Origin: Mayfieldus profundus
GTDB lineage: Bacteria > Actinomycetota > Thermoleophilia > Solirubrobacterales > 70-9
Direction of reading: 5' to 3'
DNA length: 8,282 nt
Assembly (NCBI GenBank): GCA_038040325.1
Contig: JBBPIM010000062.1
Span: 1 to 8,282 of the forward strand
Shown here: positions 1 through 5,531 of the stretch, piece after piece
How the letters are laid out: each line of letters opens with the position of its first letter
Numbering within the stretch: position 1 is the first letter of the stretch
Position numbers and translations under genes: made by a program
Notes under the pieces: model-generated
Database searches by the model: none
Told to the model about the DNA's origin: nothing
What the model saw: only the letters and a program-made list of their open reading frames with translations

Positions 1-2
1 CC

Positions 3-665
3 CGCGTCTTCGGGATCCCCCAGGAGCCGACGATCAACCAGCGCTTCGGGATCCTGATCCACCGCGTGCTCGAGCAGTTCCACAAGGAGCGCGAGCGCGG
101 CGCCGGCGACGAGGACGGGCTGCGGCGGCTGATGCGGCTGTTCGAGGCGGGCTGGCGGCGCGGCGGCTTCGGCTCCTCCGACGACGAGCTGCAGTACCGC
201 GACCGCGCCCTGGAGGCGCTGCGGCGCTACTGGGAACACGAGCAAGCATCAGACGCGGAGACCGTCTCGATCGAGCGCAAGTTCGACTTCAAGATCGGGC
301 CCCACCACCTGCGCGGCCGCGTCGACCGCGTCGACAAGCTGCCCGACGGCGGCTTCGAGCTGATCGACTACAAGACCGGCCAGCGCAAGACCGAGGCGGA
401 GCTTGCCGACGACCTGCAGCTGGCGCTGTACCGGGTGGCGGCGCGCCAGGCCTGGGACCTCGACGCGGAGATGGGCAGCTACTACTACGTGCTCGACGCC
501 GAGAAGGTGGCGGTGGGAGGCTCGGCGGACGACACAGAGCGCGTCGAGCGAACCGTGCTTGACGTCGGCAAGGGGATCCTCGACCAGGATTTCGAGCCCA
601 AGCCCTCGCCGGCGGTGTGCAGCTGGTGCGACTACCGGCTGATCTGCCCGGCGGCAGAGATCTAG
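3..665 (+). CDS. RecB/AddB-type PD-(D/E)XK nuclease domain, 3' end of a larger helicase-nuclease gene (partial)
   Basis: The frame is open from the left edge, so the true start lies outside the window; the 220 residues seen are the C-terminus. They carry the RecB-family nuclease signature in order: a His at residue 20 (ILIHRVLEQF), GRVDRVD with the metal-binding Asp at 108, LIDYKTG with catalytic Asp 122 and Lys 124, then a downstream QLALY motif. The end, CSWCDYRLIC, supplies Cys 206, 209 and 215. This matches three of the four cysteines of the 4Fe-4S clasp in AddB-like nucleases; the first Cys normally sits N-terminal of the domain and would be upstream. In this family the domain is usually fused to a UvrD/PcrA-like helicase and acts in double-strand break end processing. 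Whether a helicase precedes it cannot be seen. The TAG stop overlaps the TAG stop of the convergent TetR gene within one CTAG, and the last 45 bases lie in a direct repeat. Confidence 0.9.
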   Translation, partial: RVFGIPQEPTINQRFGILIHRVLEQFHKERERGAGDEDGLRRLMRLFEAGWRRGGFGSSDDELQYRDRALEALRRYWEHEQASDAETVSIERKFDFKIGPHHLRGRVDRVDKLPDGGFELIDYKTGQRKTEAELADDLQLALYRVAARQAWDLDAEMGSYYYVLDAEKVAVGGSADDTERVERTVLDVGKGILDQDFEPKPSPAVCSWCDYRLICPAAEI

Positions 666-666
666 G
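621..666 (+). repeat. 46-bp direct repeat, copy A (3' end of nuclease gene)
   Basis: Bases 621-666 match 1984-2029 at 43 of 46 positions with no gap. The differences are at 645 (T, versus A at 2008), 656 (A, versus G at 2019) and 663 (T, versus A at 2026). The first 24 bases are identical. This copy encodes the C-terminal Fe-S clasp and the stop codon of the nuclease, so it is the functional version for that gene. The match stops sharply on both sides (620/1983 and 667/2030 differ). Confidence 0.9.
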
Positions 667-1315
667 CCTCCCAACGCTCGCCGCTGCGCACCCGTTCGAA
701 TCCGACCCAAAGCGCGTTCATCGCGGTGGAGACCATTCGGTCGCGAGGGATGTGCTGGTTCTCATACCACCAAAGCGCCAGGCCCTGCAGCACCGCGCGA
801 AAGACCTCCCAGGCCATCTCCAACCCCGCGGCATCGCCGGAGCCGGCGATGTTCTCGCTGCCGGTCTCGCCTGCGACGAGCGGCAGAAGGGCAGCGCGGC
901 TGCGGACCTGAACCTCGCGGTGGGCCGCCTGCACGTCGGGCTCGCCGCTCGTCTCACGGAACAGCATCCGCCAGGCGTAGGGGTGGTTCTGGACGTATGC
1001 GAACCAGGCGTCGATTGCGCCGGCCAGCCGCTGTTCGGGCGGATCCTCGCCGGGGAAGTACCTGCGCCAGATCTCCCCCAGCTCGGCGTAATGACGCTCG
1101 AGCAGCCGCTTGTGAAGGTCCTTCTTCGAGCTGAAGTGGTCATACACGACCGGTGGCGTGACACCCGAGCGCCTGGCTATCTCGTCGATCGACGCCCGGT
1201 GATAACCGTGCTCCGCGAATACCTCGGTGGCGGCCCGCTCGATCAGCTCGCGGCGCGCTTCGGCCGTCAGCCGGCGCCGGCGCGGCCCCGCCCGCTTCTT
1301 CGTCCCCATTGACAT
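662..1315 (-). CDS. TetR/AcrR-family transcriptional regulator
   Basis: A 217-residue protein, typical TetR length. After a basic N-terminal tail (residues 5-15), residues 20-68 form the classic TetR DNA-binding domain: ATEVFAEHGYHRASIDEIA, then SGVTPPVVYDHFSSKKDL, with the recognition helix around residues 51-61. The rest is a helical ligand-binding/dimerisation region with no recognisable subfamily signature. I chose the ATG at 1315 because AAGGGG sits 8 bases upstream; a second in-frame ATG at 1309 is less well spaced. It is divergent from the cupin gene across a short AT-richer gap holding an inverted repeat, so it probably represses itself and the cupin gene (inference). Its TAG stop uses the CTAG that also ends the nuclease gene, and its last bases fall inside direct-repeat copy A. 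By hand count a 60-base sample (721-780) is about 60% GC against 77% at 121-180, consistent with separate origin. Confidence 0.93.
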   Translation of the reverse strand: MSMGTKKRAGPRRRRLTAEARRELIERAATEVFAEHGYHRASIDEIARRSGVTPPVVYDHFSSKKDLHKRLLERHYAELGEIWRRYFPGEDPPEQRLAGAIDAWFAYVQNHPYAWRMLFRETSGEPDVQAAHREVQVRSRAALLPLVAGETGSENIAGSGDAAGLEMAWEVFRAVLQGLALWWYENQHIPRDRMVSTAMNALWVGFERVRSGERWEA

Positions 1316-1323
1316 CCCGTGTT

Positions 1324-1329
1324 CCCCTT
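1324..1329 (-). promoter_or_regulatory. Ribosome binding site for the TetR gene
   Basis: Read on the minus strand this is AAGGGG, 8 bases before the ATG at 1315. It decides in favour of that start over the ATG two codons further in. Confidence 0.5.
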
Positions 1330-1348
1330 CGATAAGGTGCAGCCGGTA

Positions 1349-1370
1349 AACCTAACGGAGACTAGGTTAG
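1349..1370. promoter_or_regulatory. Inverted-repeat operator candidate between TetR and cupin genes
   Basis: AACCTA (1349-1354) and TAGGTT (1363-1368) form a perfect 6-bp inverted repeat with an 8-base spacer. An overlapping reading, CTAAC (1352-1356) with GTTAG (1366-1370), is also perfect. The site lies in the AT-richest stretch of the region, midway between the divergent starts, where it would cover both promoters. This placement and size suit a TetR dimer. The assignment to the adjacent regulator is inference. Confidence 0.55.
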
Positions 1371-1388
1371 TCCCCGATGCGGCGAAAC

Positions 1389-1393
1389 GGAGG
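1389..1393 (+). promoter_or_regulatory. Ribosome binding site for the cupin gene
   Basis: GGAGG lies 4 bases before the ATG at 1398. The upstream in-frame ATG at 1377 has no comparable site, so 1398 is taken as the start. Confidence 0.65.
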
Positions 1394-1397
1394 CAAC

Positions 1398-1970
1398 ATG
1401 GCCGAGCGCGTAGTCGAGGATCCGGTCCTCCGCCAGCGATACAGCTTCCGGCGGACCACGGACGAGGATGGAAGCGAGGTGCTCCGCGTCGAAACGTGGG
1501 TCGACCCCGGCGGCGGGGTGACGCCGCACATCCATCCCTCGATGGAGGAGCGCTTCGAGGTTCTGGCCGGCAACCCGAGCTTCCTGGCGGGCAGGGAGTG
1601 GCGCTCCGCAGGACCCGGCGACGTGGTCGTCGTTCCGGCCGGGGTCCGGCACTCCTACCGAAACGACGGCGAAGAGGTCGCGCACATCGTCTGCCATGCC
1701 CGGCCGCCATCGACGCTGCAGGAGTTCCTCGAGGATGCCGCGGCGCTCAACCGAGCAGGCAAGCTGACTCGGCGCGGCTTACCCAAGAGCCCCGGTGCAC
1801 TGCTCCCGGCCGCCCTGATCGCACACCACAACCGCGAGATGGTCGTGCTGCTGTTCCCGCCGGCTCCCCCGCCTTTCCTGCAGCGGCTGCTCTTCCCTCC
1901 GCTCGCGCGTTTGGCCGAGCGGCGCGGATACGAGCCCGGAAACTTCGCGAGATGCCTGGAGGCTGAGTAG
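1398..1970 (+). CDS. Small single-domain cupin protein
   Basis: A 190-residue protein with one complete cupin domain. Motif 1 is PHIHPSMEERFEVLAG, with His 44, His 46 and Glu 51 as metal ligands and Gly 58 closing the motif. Motif 2 is GDVVVVPAGVRHSYRN (residues 74-89) with the fourth ligand His 85. A bound divalent metal is therefore expected. The C-terminal ~90 residues are not recognised; they hold a hydrophobic, proline-rich stretch (MVVLLFPPAPPPFLQRLLF) that may pack on a membrane or a partner. Cupins range from dioxygenases and isomerases to sensors, and nothing here fixes the substrate. It is divergent from the TetR gene and probably its regulatory target. A longer form starting at 1377 (7 extra residues) is possible but lacks a ribosome binding site. 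The stop is 13 bases before direct-repeat copy B, so this gene closes the putative islet. Confidence 0.9.
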   Translation: MAERVVEDPVLRQRYSFRRTTDEDGSEVLRVETWVDPGGGVTPHIHPSMEERFEVLAGNPSFLAGREWRSAGPGDVVVVPAGVRHSYRNDGEEVAHIVCHARPPSTLQEFLEDAAALNRAGKLTRRGLPKSPGALLPAALIAHHNREMVVLLFPPAPPPFLQRLLFPPLARLAERRGYEPGNFARCLEAE

Positions 1971-1983
1971 GTCCCGGCCCAAG

Positions 1984-2029
1984 AGCTGGTGCGACTACCG
2001 GCTGATCAGCCCGGCGGCGGAGATCAAGG
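1984..2029 (+). repeat. 46-bp direct repeat, copy B (3' end of SRPBCC gene)
   Basis: This is the second copy of the 621-666 sequence, 43/46 identical and in the same orientation. On the plus strand the nuclease reading is decayed: the codon for the last clasp cysteine is AGC (Ser) instead of TGC, and the stop is AAG instead of TAG. On the minus strand it encodes the last ten residues and the stop of the SRPBCC gene. It is therefore maintained, if at all, by the SRPBCC frame. Confidence 0.9.
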
Positions 2030-2456
2030 GCTCGAGCAGCCCCTTCAGCGCCTTCATCTGGCCCTCGATGTGGCGCGGCACCATCCTGTTGGCGACGAGC
2101 TGAAGCGGGCGCGGCAGCTTCCACTCGATCTCGCTGCGCTGGGTGAAGCGGGTACCTTCGGGGATCGGCGCGACCTCGTAGGTGACGTCGAAGACGCCGT
2201 CTTCGTCCTCCTGGCGCGAGGCCATCGCGCTGGGAGGGTCGAACGCGACGATCTCGCAGACCAGCTCCGCCTTGGGCTTGATCCGCGTCGGGCGGTGAAC
2301 GGAGCGATAGCGAGCGCCGACCGCGGGCCCGTCGCCGGTGACCTGCTCGCAGCTGAGCACCTTCTCGCACCAGCGCGGGTCGTTGCGGGGGTCGGAGATG
2401 AACTCGAACACCTCCTCGGGCGGCCGGGCGATCTCGACGCTGTGCTCGGTCCGCAC
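1995..2456 (-). CDS. SRPBCC (START/Bet v1-like) superfamily protein
   Basis: A 153-residue protein, the usual size for a single SRPBCC domain. It opens with the hallmark first strand and helix, VEIARPPEEVFEFISDPRND, followed by a WCEKV segment. It then has alternating strands (GARYRSVHR, ELVCEIVAFD, DVTYEVAPI, GTRFTQRSEIEW) and a long C-terminal helix (residues ~118-145). The fold makes a deep hydrophobic cavity that binds lipids or other apolar ligands; the specific ligand cannot be told. The start is GTG at 2456, 13 bases after the PAC2 stop, so the two genes are almost certainly cotranscribed. The last ten residues (LISAAGLISR) and the stop lie in direct-repeat copy B, which duplicates the nuclease gene's 3' end, so this tail may be an acquired or rebuilt C-terminus. 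Confidence 0.88.
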   Translation of the reverse strand: MRTEHSVEIARPPEEVFEFISDPRNDPRWCEKVLSCEQVTGDGPAVGARYRSVHRPTRIKPKAELVCEIVAFDPPSAMASRQEDEDGVFDVTYEVAPIPEGTRFTQRSEIEWKLPRPLQLVANRMVPRHIEGQMKALKGLLEPLISAAGLISR

Positions 2457-2469
2457 CCTCGGACCCCGC

Positions 2470-3339
2470 CTAGTTCTGGTCGCTGCCGCGCTGGCGCAGG
2501 AAGCGCTGAAAGTCGCGGGCCAGCGTGTCGGCGGAGGGCAGGTCCTCGCCCTCGGCGAACTGCTCTGACTGCTGCTCCTCGATGCGCTGCACCAGCTCCT
2601 CGATCTCCGGGTTGGCCTCGACCGCGCGGGTCACCTGCTCCTCGTAGCTGGAGGTCTCCTCCTCCAGCTCAGACGCGTCCACCGCGATCCCGGTCAGGGC
2701 CTCGAGCCGGCGCAGCAGGGCCAGCGCCGCCTTGGGGTTGGGGACGGCGGCGACGTAGTGGGGCACCGCCGCCCACAGCGAGGCAGAGCTCATTCCGCGG
2801 TGCCGGCAGGAGTCGTGCAGCACGCCGACGATCCCGGTCGGGCCTTCGTAGTTGGAACGGGTCAGCTCCAGCTCCTCGACCAGCTGCTCGTCGGAGGCCA
2901 GGCCGGTGATCGGCACGGGCAGGGTGTGGGAAACCTCGGCCAGCAGCGCCCCCAGCGTGATCACCATCTCCACCCCGCAGCGCTCGGCAGCATCCGCGAT
3001 CGCATCGGAGAAGGTGCGCCAGCGCAGGTTCGGCTCGGTCCCGTCGAGCAGCAGCAGGTCGCGCTCGGCCGACGGCGCCTGGGCCGCCACCAGGTTGTTG
3101 GCCGGCCACTCGATGTGGCGGGTTTGGCCCTCGGTGAGGCTGATCATCGGGCGGCTGGCCTGGAAGTCGAAGAACTCCTCGGGGTCCACCGAGGCGACCA
3201 GCTCGGCGTCCAGCGAGCCGGCGACGGTGCCGAGCGCGGTCGATGCCGCCCCGGCGGCGTCGTTCCAGCCGCGAAAGGCGCAGACGAGGATCGGCGCGCG
3301 AAGCTCCGGCGGATCGCCTTCCCAGACCAGCGGTTCCAT
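2470..3339 (-). CDS. PAC2-family protein (proteasome assembly chaperone-like)
   Basis: A 289-residue protein. The N-terminal motif PILVCAFRGWNDAAGAAS (residues ~16-33) and the later segments ASRPMISLTEGQTRHIEWP and DLLLLDGTEPNLRW are typical of the actinobacterial PAC2 family. Also typical is the central core with GVEMVITLGALLAEVSHT and PTGIVGVLHDSCRHRGM. The family resembles eukaryotic proteasome-assembly chaperones, but its bacterial role is not settled. The C-terminus (residues ~235-289) is strongly acidic and helical and ends QRFLRQRGSDQN; it may form a coiled coil. The frame stays open upstream to 3432, but homology begins at MEPLVWEGDPPELR, so I place the start at ATG 3339. There is no clear ribosome binding site, and a -10-like hexamer ends 6 bases before the ATG, which would suit a leaderless transcript. 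It leads an operon with the SRPBCC gene. Confidence 0.9.
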   Translation of the reverse strand: MEPLVWEGDPPELRAPILVCAFRGWNDAAGAASTALGTVAGSLDAELVASVDPEEFFDFQASRPMISLTEGQTRHIEWPANNLVAAQAPSAERDLLLLDGTEPNLRWRTFSDAIADAAERCGVEMVITLGALLAEVSHTLPVPITGLASDEQLVEELELTRSNYEGPTGIVGVLHDSCRHRGMSSASLWAAVPHYVAAVPNPKAALALLRRLEALTGIAVDASELEEETSSYEEQVTRAVEANPEIEELVQRIEEQQSEQFAEGEDLPSADTLARDFQRFLRQRGSDQN

Positions 3340-3345
3340 GGTCTG

Positions 3346-3351
3346 AGCGTA
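3346..3351 (-). promoter_or_regulatory. Possible -10 element for a leaderless PAC2 transcript
   Basis: On the minus strand this reads TACGCT, and 6 bases separate it from the PAC2 ATG, placing transcription initiation at or next to the start codon. No convincing -35 hexamer is seen. Leaderless mRNAs are common in actinobacteria, and the absence of a ribosome binding site fits. Weak on its own. Confidence 0.3.
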
Positions 3352-3357
3352 CGCCAA

Positions 3358-3374
3358 GCGGCCCTCCGGGCCGC
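3358..3374. promoter_or_regulatory. Perfect GC-rich palindrome in the PAC2/HD divergent gap
   Basis: GCGGCCC, a 3-base TCC centre, then GGGCCGC: two perfect 7-bp arms. It lies in the 62-base gap between the divergent PAC2 and HD-protein starts. There is no T-run, and both flanking genes start here, so it is not a terminator. It could be a protein-binding site or a chance GC palindrome. Confidence 0.35.
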
Positions 3375-3401
3375 ATCGACTCTTCGTCCGGTGCCGGTTG
3401 G

Positions 3402-4319
3402 ATGATCGGTGACGTGGAAGCTGCGCAGTCACTTCCGGCTGTCGAGGAGACCGGGGCGGATATCGCCGAGCTGACCCCGGGCCAGGCGTTCAGCGGCCGC
3501 TATGCCTGCGTTCGCAAGGACCGGCTGGTGGCACGCAATGGCTCGGTCTACCTTGCCCTGGAGCTGCGCGACCGCAGCGGCTCGATCGCGGCGAGGGTAT
3601 TTCGCGAGTCCGACCGGATCGGGTCGCGCTTCGAGCGAGGCGACGCGATCGAGGCGCGCGGCCGCGCCCAGCGCTTCCGCGGCAAGCTCGTCGCCGAGCT
3701 CGACGACGTGCGAAAGCTCGAGCCGGGCGAGGCCGACCCGGAGCAGTTCCTGCCTGCCGCCTACCGCGACCGCGAGGAGCTGGAGGGCTTCCTCGAGCAC
3801 CTCGCCCGCGAGGTCCACGACCCGGGACTGGCGGCGGTAGTGCAGGGGGTGCTCTTCTCCGAGCCGCTGGCCGCCGACTTCCGTCGCGCGCCCTGCACCC
3901 GGGCCGGCCATCACGCCTACCTTGGCGGCCTGATCGAGCACACGGTCGCGGTCGGCACCCTGGTGACCGAGCTGTGCACGCTGCACCCGCGGCTGGATTC
4001 CGACCTGCTGATGGCGGCGGCGCTGCTGCACGACGTCGGCAAGACGCGCGAGTTCACATACGGCGCGGAGATCGGTTTGAGCGAGCGCGGGCGGCTGCTC
4101 GGGCACCTCCAGATCGGCGCCGAGATGGTTGGCGCGGCCGCCGGCGGACTGCCCGAGGAGCGGCGGACGGCGCTGCTCTCCTGCGTCCTCACCCATCACG
4201 GCACCGACGCGCTGCGGATGCGCAACTTTCCCTCGGCCGAGGCGGTCGCGCTCTACCGGCTGAACGCGCTCGACGCCGGGGTCAAGGGCGCGCTGGAGCA
4301 CGGGCTGGCCCGGGGCTAG
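3402..4319 (+). CDS. OB-fold plus HD-domain protein (YhaM-like 3'-5' exoribonuclease family)
   Basis: A 305-residue protein with two domains. Residues ~25-110 form a nucleic-acid-binding OB-fold (GRYACVRKDRLVARNGSVYLALELRD split over two strands, later ARVFRESDRIG and GRAQRFRGKLVAELDDVRKL). Residues ~165-295 form an HD metal-dependent phosphohydrolase domain: His 180 (GGLIEHTVAVG), His 210-Asp 211 (LLHDVGKT), His 235 (GHLQIGAEM), His 265-His 266 (LTHHG) and a late Asp 291 (NALDAG). This order and the domain pairing match Bacillus YhaM, a 3'-5' exonuclease on single-stranded RNA/DNA; activity here is inferred from the family. The ATG at 3402 is chosen as the first start in the frame after non-homologous sequence; GTG at 3414 is an alternative. 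Its TAG stop shares CTAG with the convergent arfB stop. Confidence 0.88.
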   Translation: MIGDVEAAQSLPAVEETGADIAELTPGQAFSGRYACVRKDRLVARNGSVYLALELRDRSGSIAARVFRESDRIGSRFERGDAIEARGRAQRFRGKLVAELDDVRKLEPGEADPEQFLPAAYRDREELEGFLEHLAREVHDPGLAAVVQGVLFSEPLAADFRRAPCTRAGHHAYLGGLIEHTVAVGTLVTELCTLHPRLDSDLLMAAALLHDVGKTREFTYGAEIGLSERGRLLGHLQIGAEMVGAAAGGLPEERRTALLSCVLTHHGTDALRMRNFPSAEAVALYRLNALDAGVKGALEHGLARG

Positions 4320-4729
4320 GCCTCGGGGTCTGGCCGGCGCCGCTGCTGTTTTTGCCGCGAGGTGCGTTGTTTCTGCTCCAGCCGCCGCTTCCGAGCCGCT
4401 TTGGTGGGTTTGGTGGGGCGCCGCTTCTTCGGCACCTGCAGCGCCCCGGCCAGCTTCTCGGCCAGCCGCTGCAGCGCCAGCTCCCGGTTGCGGGCCTGGC
4501 TGCGGGCGTCCTGGGCGACCGCGGTGACGCGCGGGCCCACCTTGTCGAGGAGGCGGGCGCGCTGCGAGTCCGAAAGCGCGGCGGAGGATTCGACGTCGAA
4601 GACCGCCTCGACCCGGGAGGCGGTGACGTTGGCGTGCTGGCCGCCGGGCCCGGAGGAGCGGCTCGTCCGCAGCTCGATCTCCGAGAGGGGAATCTCGACC
4701 TCGTCGTTGACCTGGAGCCCGTTCGCCAT
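4316..4729 (-). CDS. arfB: Peptidyl-tRNA hydrolase ArfB (GGQ-domain ribosome-rescue factor)
   Basis: A 137-residue protein, the normal size for ArfB (YaeJ) and far too short for RF1/RF2. The release-factor catalytic motif is intact: SSGPGGQHANVTASRVEAVFD, with Gly-Gly-Gln at residues 29-31. The codon-recognition domains of true release factors are absent. The C-terminal ~35 residues are a lysine/arginine-rich tail (KKRRPTKPTKAARKRR and on), which in ArfB enters the empty mRNA channel of stalled ribosomes while the GGQ domain hydrolyses peptidyl-tRNA. The start ATG lies 3 bases after the stop of the upstream TSUP gene (TAG-ACC-ATG), so it is probably translated by reinitiation as the last gene of a three-gene operon. 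The connection with transporters looks positional rather than functional. Its stop overlaps the HD gene stop at CTAG. Confidence 0.93.
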   Translation of the reverse strand: MANGLQVNDEVEIPLSEIELRTSRSSGPGGQHANVTASRVEAVFDVESSAALSDSQRARLLDKVGPRVTAVAQDARSQARNRELALQRLAEKLAGALQVPKKRRPTKPTKAARKRRLEQKQRTSRQKQQRRRPDPEA

Positions 4730-4732
4730 GGT

Positions 4733-5128
4733 CTAGGTCGCAGACGGGGTGGGCGGCTCCGGCTCCGGCCGCAGTCCCCGCCGCACCAGCTGCACGGCCA
4801 TGAACAGGGCAAGCGCCGCGAAGGACAGCTCCAGGGCGCGCTCGGGGATCTCGTTGGCGACCACCACCCCGACCACCACGCCGAGCGGCGAGAGGGCGCC
4901 GACCAGCGCGGCGTCGCGCAGGTTGACGTTGCCGTAGGAGTTCTGGCGCAGCGCCCCCGCCAAGGCCACGATCACGATCATCAGCAGCGACGTGGACTCG
5001 GCCTCGACCTGGTTCAGGTCGAAGAAGATCGTCAGCGCCGGTACGAAGAGGATCCCGCCGCCGACTCCGACCAGGCCACCTACCAGGCCGCCCGCCGCCG
5101 CGGTCAGGACTGCAAGCAGCTCGTTCAC
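4733..5128 (-). CDS. Half-size TSUP (TauE/SafE) membrane protein, second of a pair
   Basis: A 131-residue hydrophobic protein matching one half of the TauE/SafE (TSUP) transporter family, whose usual members are about 250 residues with two homologous halves. The family signature GLVGVGGGILFVPAL is at residues 18-32, followed by a helix rich in I, V and L (47-60), the conserved YGNVNL (65-70), a GVVVGVVVANEI helix and a final helix ending AVQLV. I count about four membrane segments. A proline-rich polar tail (PEPEPPTPSAT) ends the protein. The GTG start overlaps the TGA stop of the preceding TSUP gene (GTGA), so the two are translationally coupled. They probably assemble as a heterodimer equal to one full transporter. 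Family members export sulfite, sulfoacetate or other organosulfur anions; the substrate here is unknown. Confidence 0.85.
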   Translation of the reverse strand: MNELLAVLTAAAGGLVGGLVGVGGGILFVPALTIFFDLNQVEAESTSLLMIVIVALAGALRQNSYGNVNLRDAALVGALSPLGVVVGVVVANEIPERALELSFAALALFMAVQLVRRGLRPEPEPPTPSAT

Positions 5129-5511
5129 GGGACGATCAGCTGCACGGCGATTACGACGAGCAGCAGCGCGAACAGCAGCGAGATCGCGCGCTGCGAGATG
5201 CGTTGTTGCACCGCGGTCCCCAGCACCACCCCGCCGACCGCCGGTATGGAGAGCAGCAGCCCCTTGGCGAGGTCCACGTTGCCGTAGATGCCCTGGCCGG
5301 CGGCGGCCAGCGCGGCGATCAGCACGATCGCGGCCAGGCTGGTGCCGGTCGCGAGCCGCTCGCCGTATCCGAACCAGAGGATCAGCAGCGGCACGATCAC
5401 CGTGCCCCCTCCGACCCCGAACAGGCCGCTGAAGGCGCCGGCGGCGGTGCCGACCAGCGCCAGCCTCAGCAGGCCCGCTCGCGAGGATGGCTGAGAGCGC
5501 GCATCGGCCAC
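5125..5511 (-). CDS. Half-size TSUP (TauE/SafE) membrane protein, first of a pair
   Basis: A 128-residue protein starting at GTG 5511. A short polar N-terminus (ADARSQPSSRAG) precedes the TSUP signature SGLFGVGGGTVIVPLL (28-43), TGTSLAAIVLIAALAAAG (55-72), the conserved IYGNVDL (75-81), a GGVVLGTAVQQRIS helix and a last helix ending AVQLIVP. The last residues are followed at once by TGA. It resembles its downstream partner along the whole length (GVGGG, YGNVDL/YGNVNL, GVVLG/GVVVG, AVQL), which points to an old duplication. No ribosome binding site precedes the GTG, but TAGTAT, a good -10, ends 8 bases upstream, so the message may be leaderless or nearly so. A much longer open frame continues upstream antisense to otsB; its arginine- and proline-rich translation looks non-coding. 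Confidence 0.82.
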   Translation of the reverse strand: MADARSQPSSRAGLLRLALVGTAAGAFSGLFGVGGGTVIVPLLILWFGYGERLATGTSLAAIVLIAALAAAGQGIYGNVDLAKGLLLSIPAVGGVVLGTAVQQRISQRAISLLFALLLVVIAVQLIVP

Positions 5512-5517
5512 GTGCGG

Positions 5518-5525
5518 CGATACTA
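5518..5525. promoter_or_regulatory. Shared divergent -10 region between the TSUP operon and otsB
   Basis: GATACTA reads as TAGTAT on the minus strand (5525-5520), 8 bases before the TSUP GTG, and as GATACT on the plus strand (5518-5523), 8 bases before the otsB ATG. The whole gap between the two starts is only 20 bases, so both transcripts would begin with almost no leader. No good -35 boxes are seen in either direction; they would lie inside the opposite gene. Confidence 0.4.
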
Positions 5526-5531
5526 GGGCCA

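Larger units (their letters stand above)
667..1983. other. Putative TetR-cupin islet bracketed by 46-bp direct repeats
   Basis: The stretch between repeat copies A and B holds just the TetR and cupin genes. Direct repeats at both ends, one of them the 3' end of a host gene, are what insertion with duplication of the target leaves behind, as in att-site integration or staggered-break repair. No integrase or transposase is present, so any mobility would have been supplied in trans or lost. Hand-counted 60-base samples within it run about 55-70% GC, while neighbouring samples run about 67-83%. Insertion is an inference; the repeat itself is directly seen. Confidence 0.45.

Noticed and set aside
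617..1312. Plus-strand open frame opposite the TetR gene
   Set aside because: The minus strand has a textbook TetR DNA-binding domain; the plus translation has no recognisable motif.
3358..3374. The GC palindrome as an intrinsic terminator
   Set aside because: There is no T-tract on either strand, and both flanking genes start, rather than end, at this gap.
3340..3432. N-terminal extension of the PAC2 protein from 3432
   Set aside because: The extra 31 residues are basic and low complexity, would overlap the divergent HD-protein start, and PAC2 resemblance begins at the ATG at 3339.
3974..5287. Plus-strand 437-codon open frame across the HD, arfB and TSUP genes
   Set aside because: It is a low-complexity antisense or out-of-frame product, and the region is fully explained by recognisable proteins in other frames.
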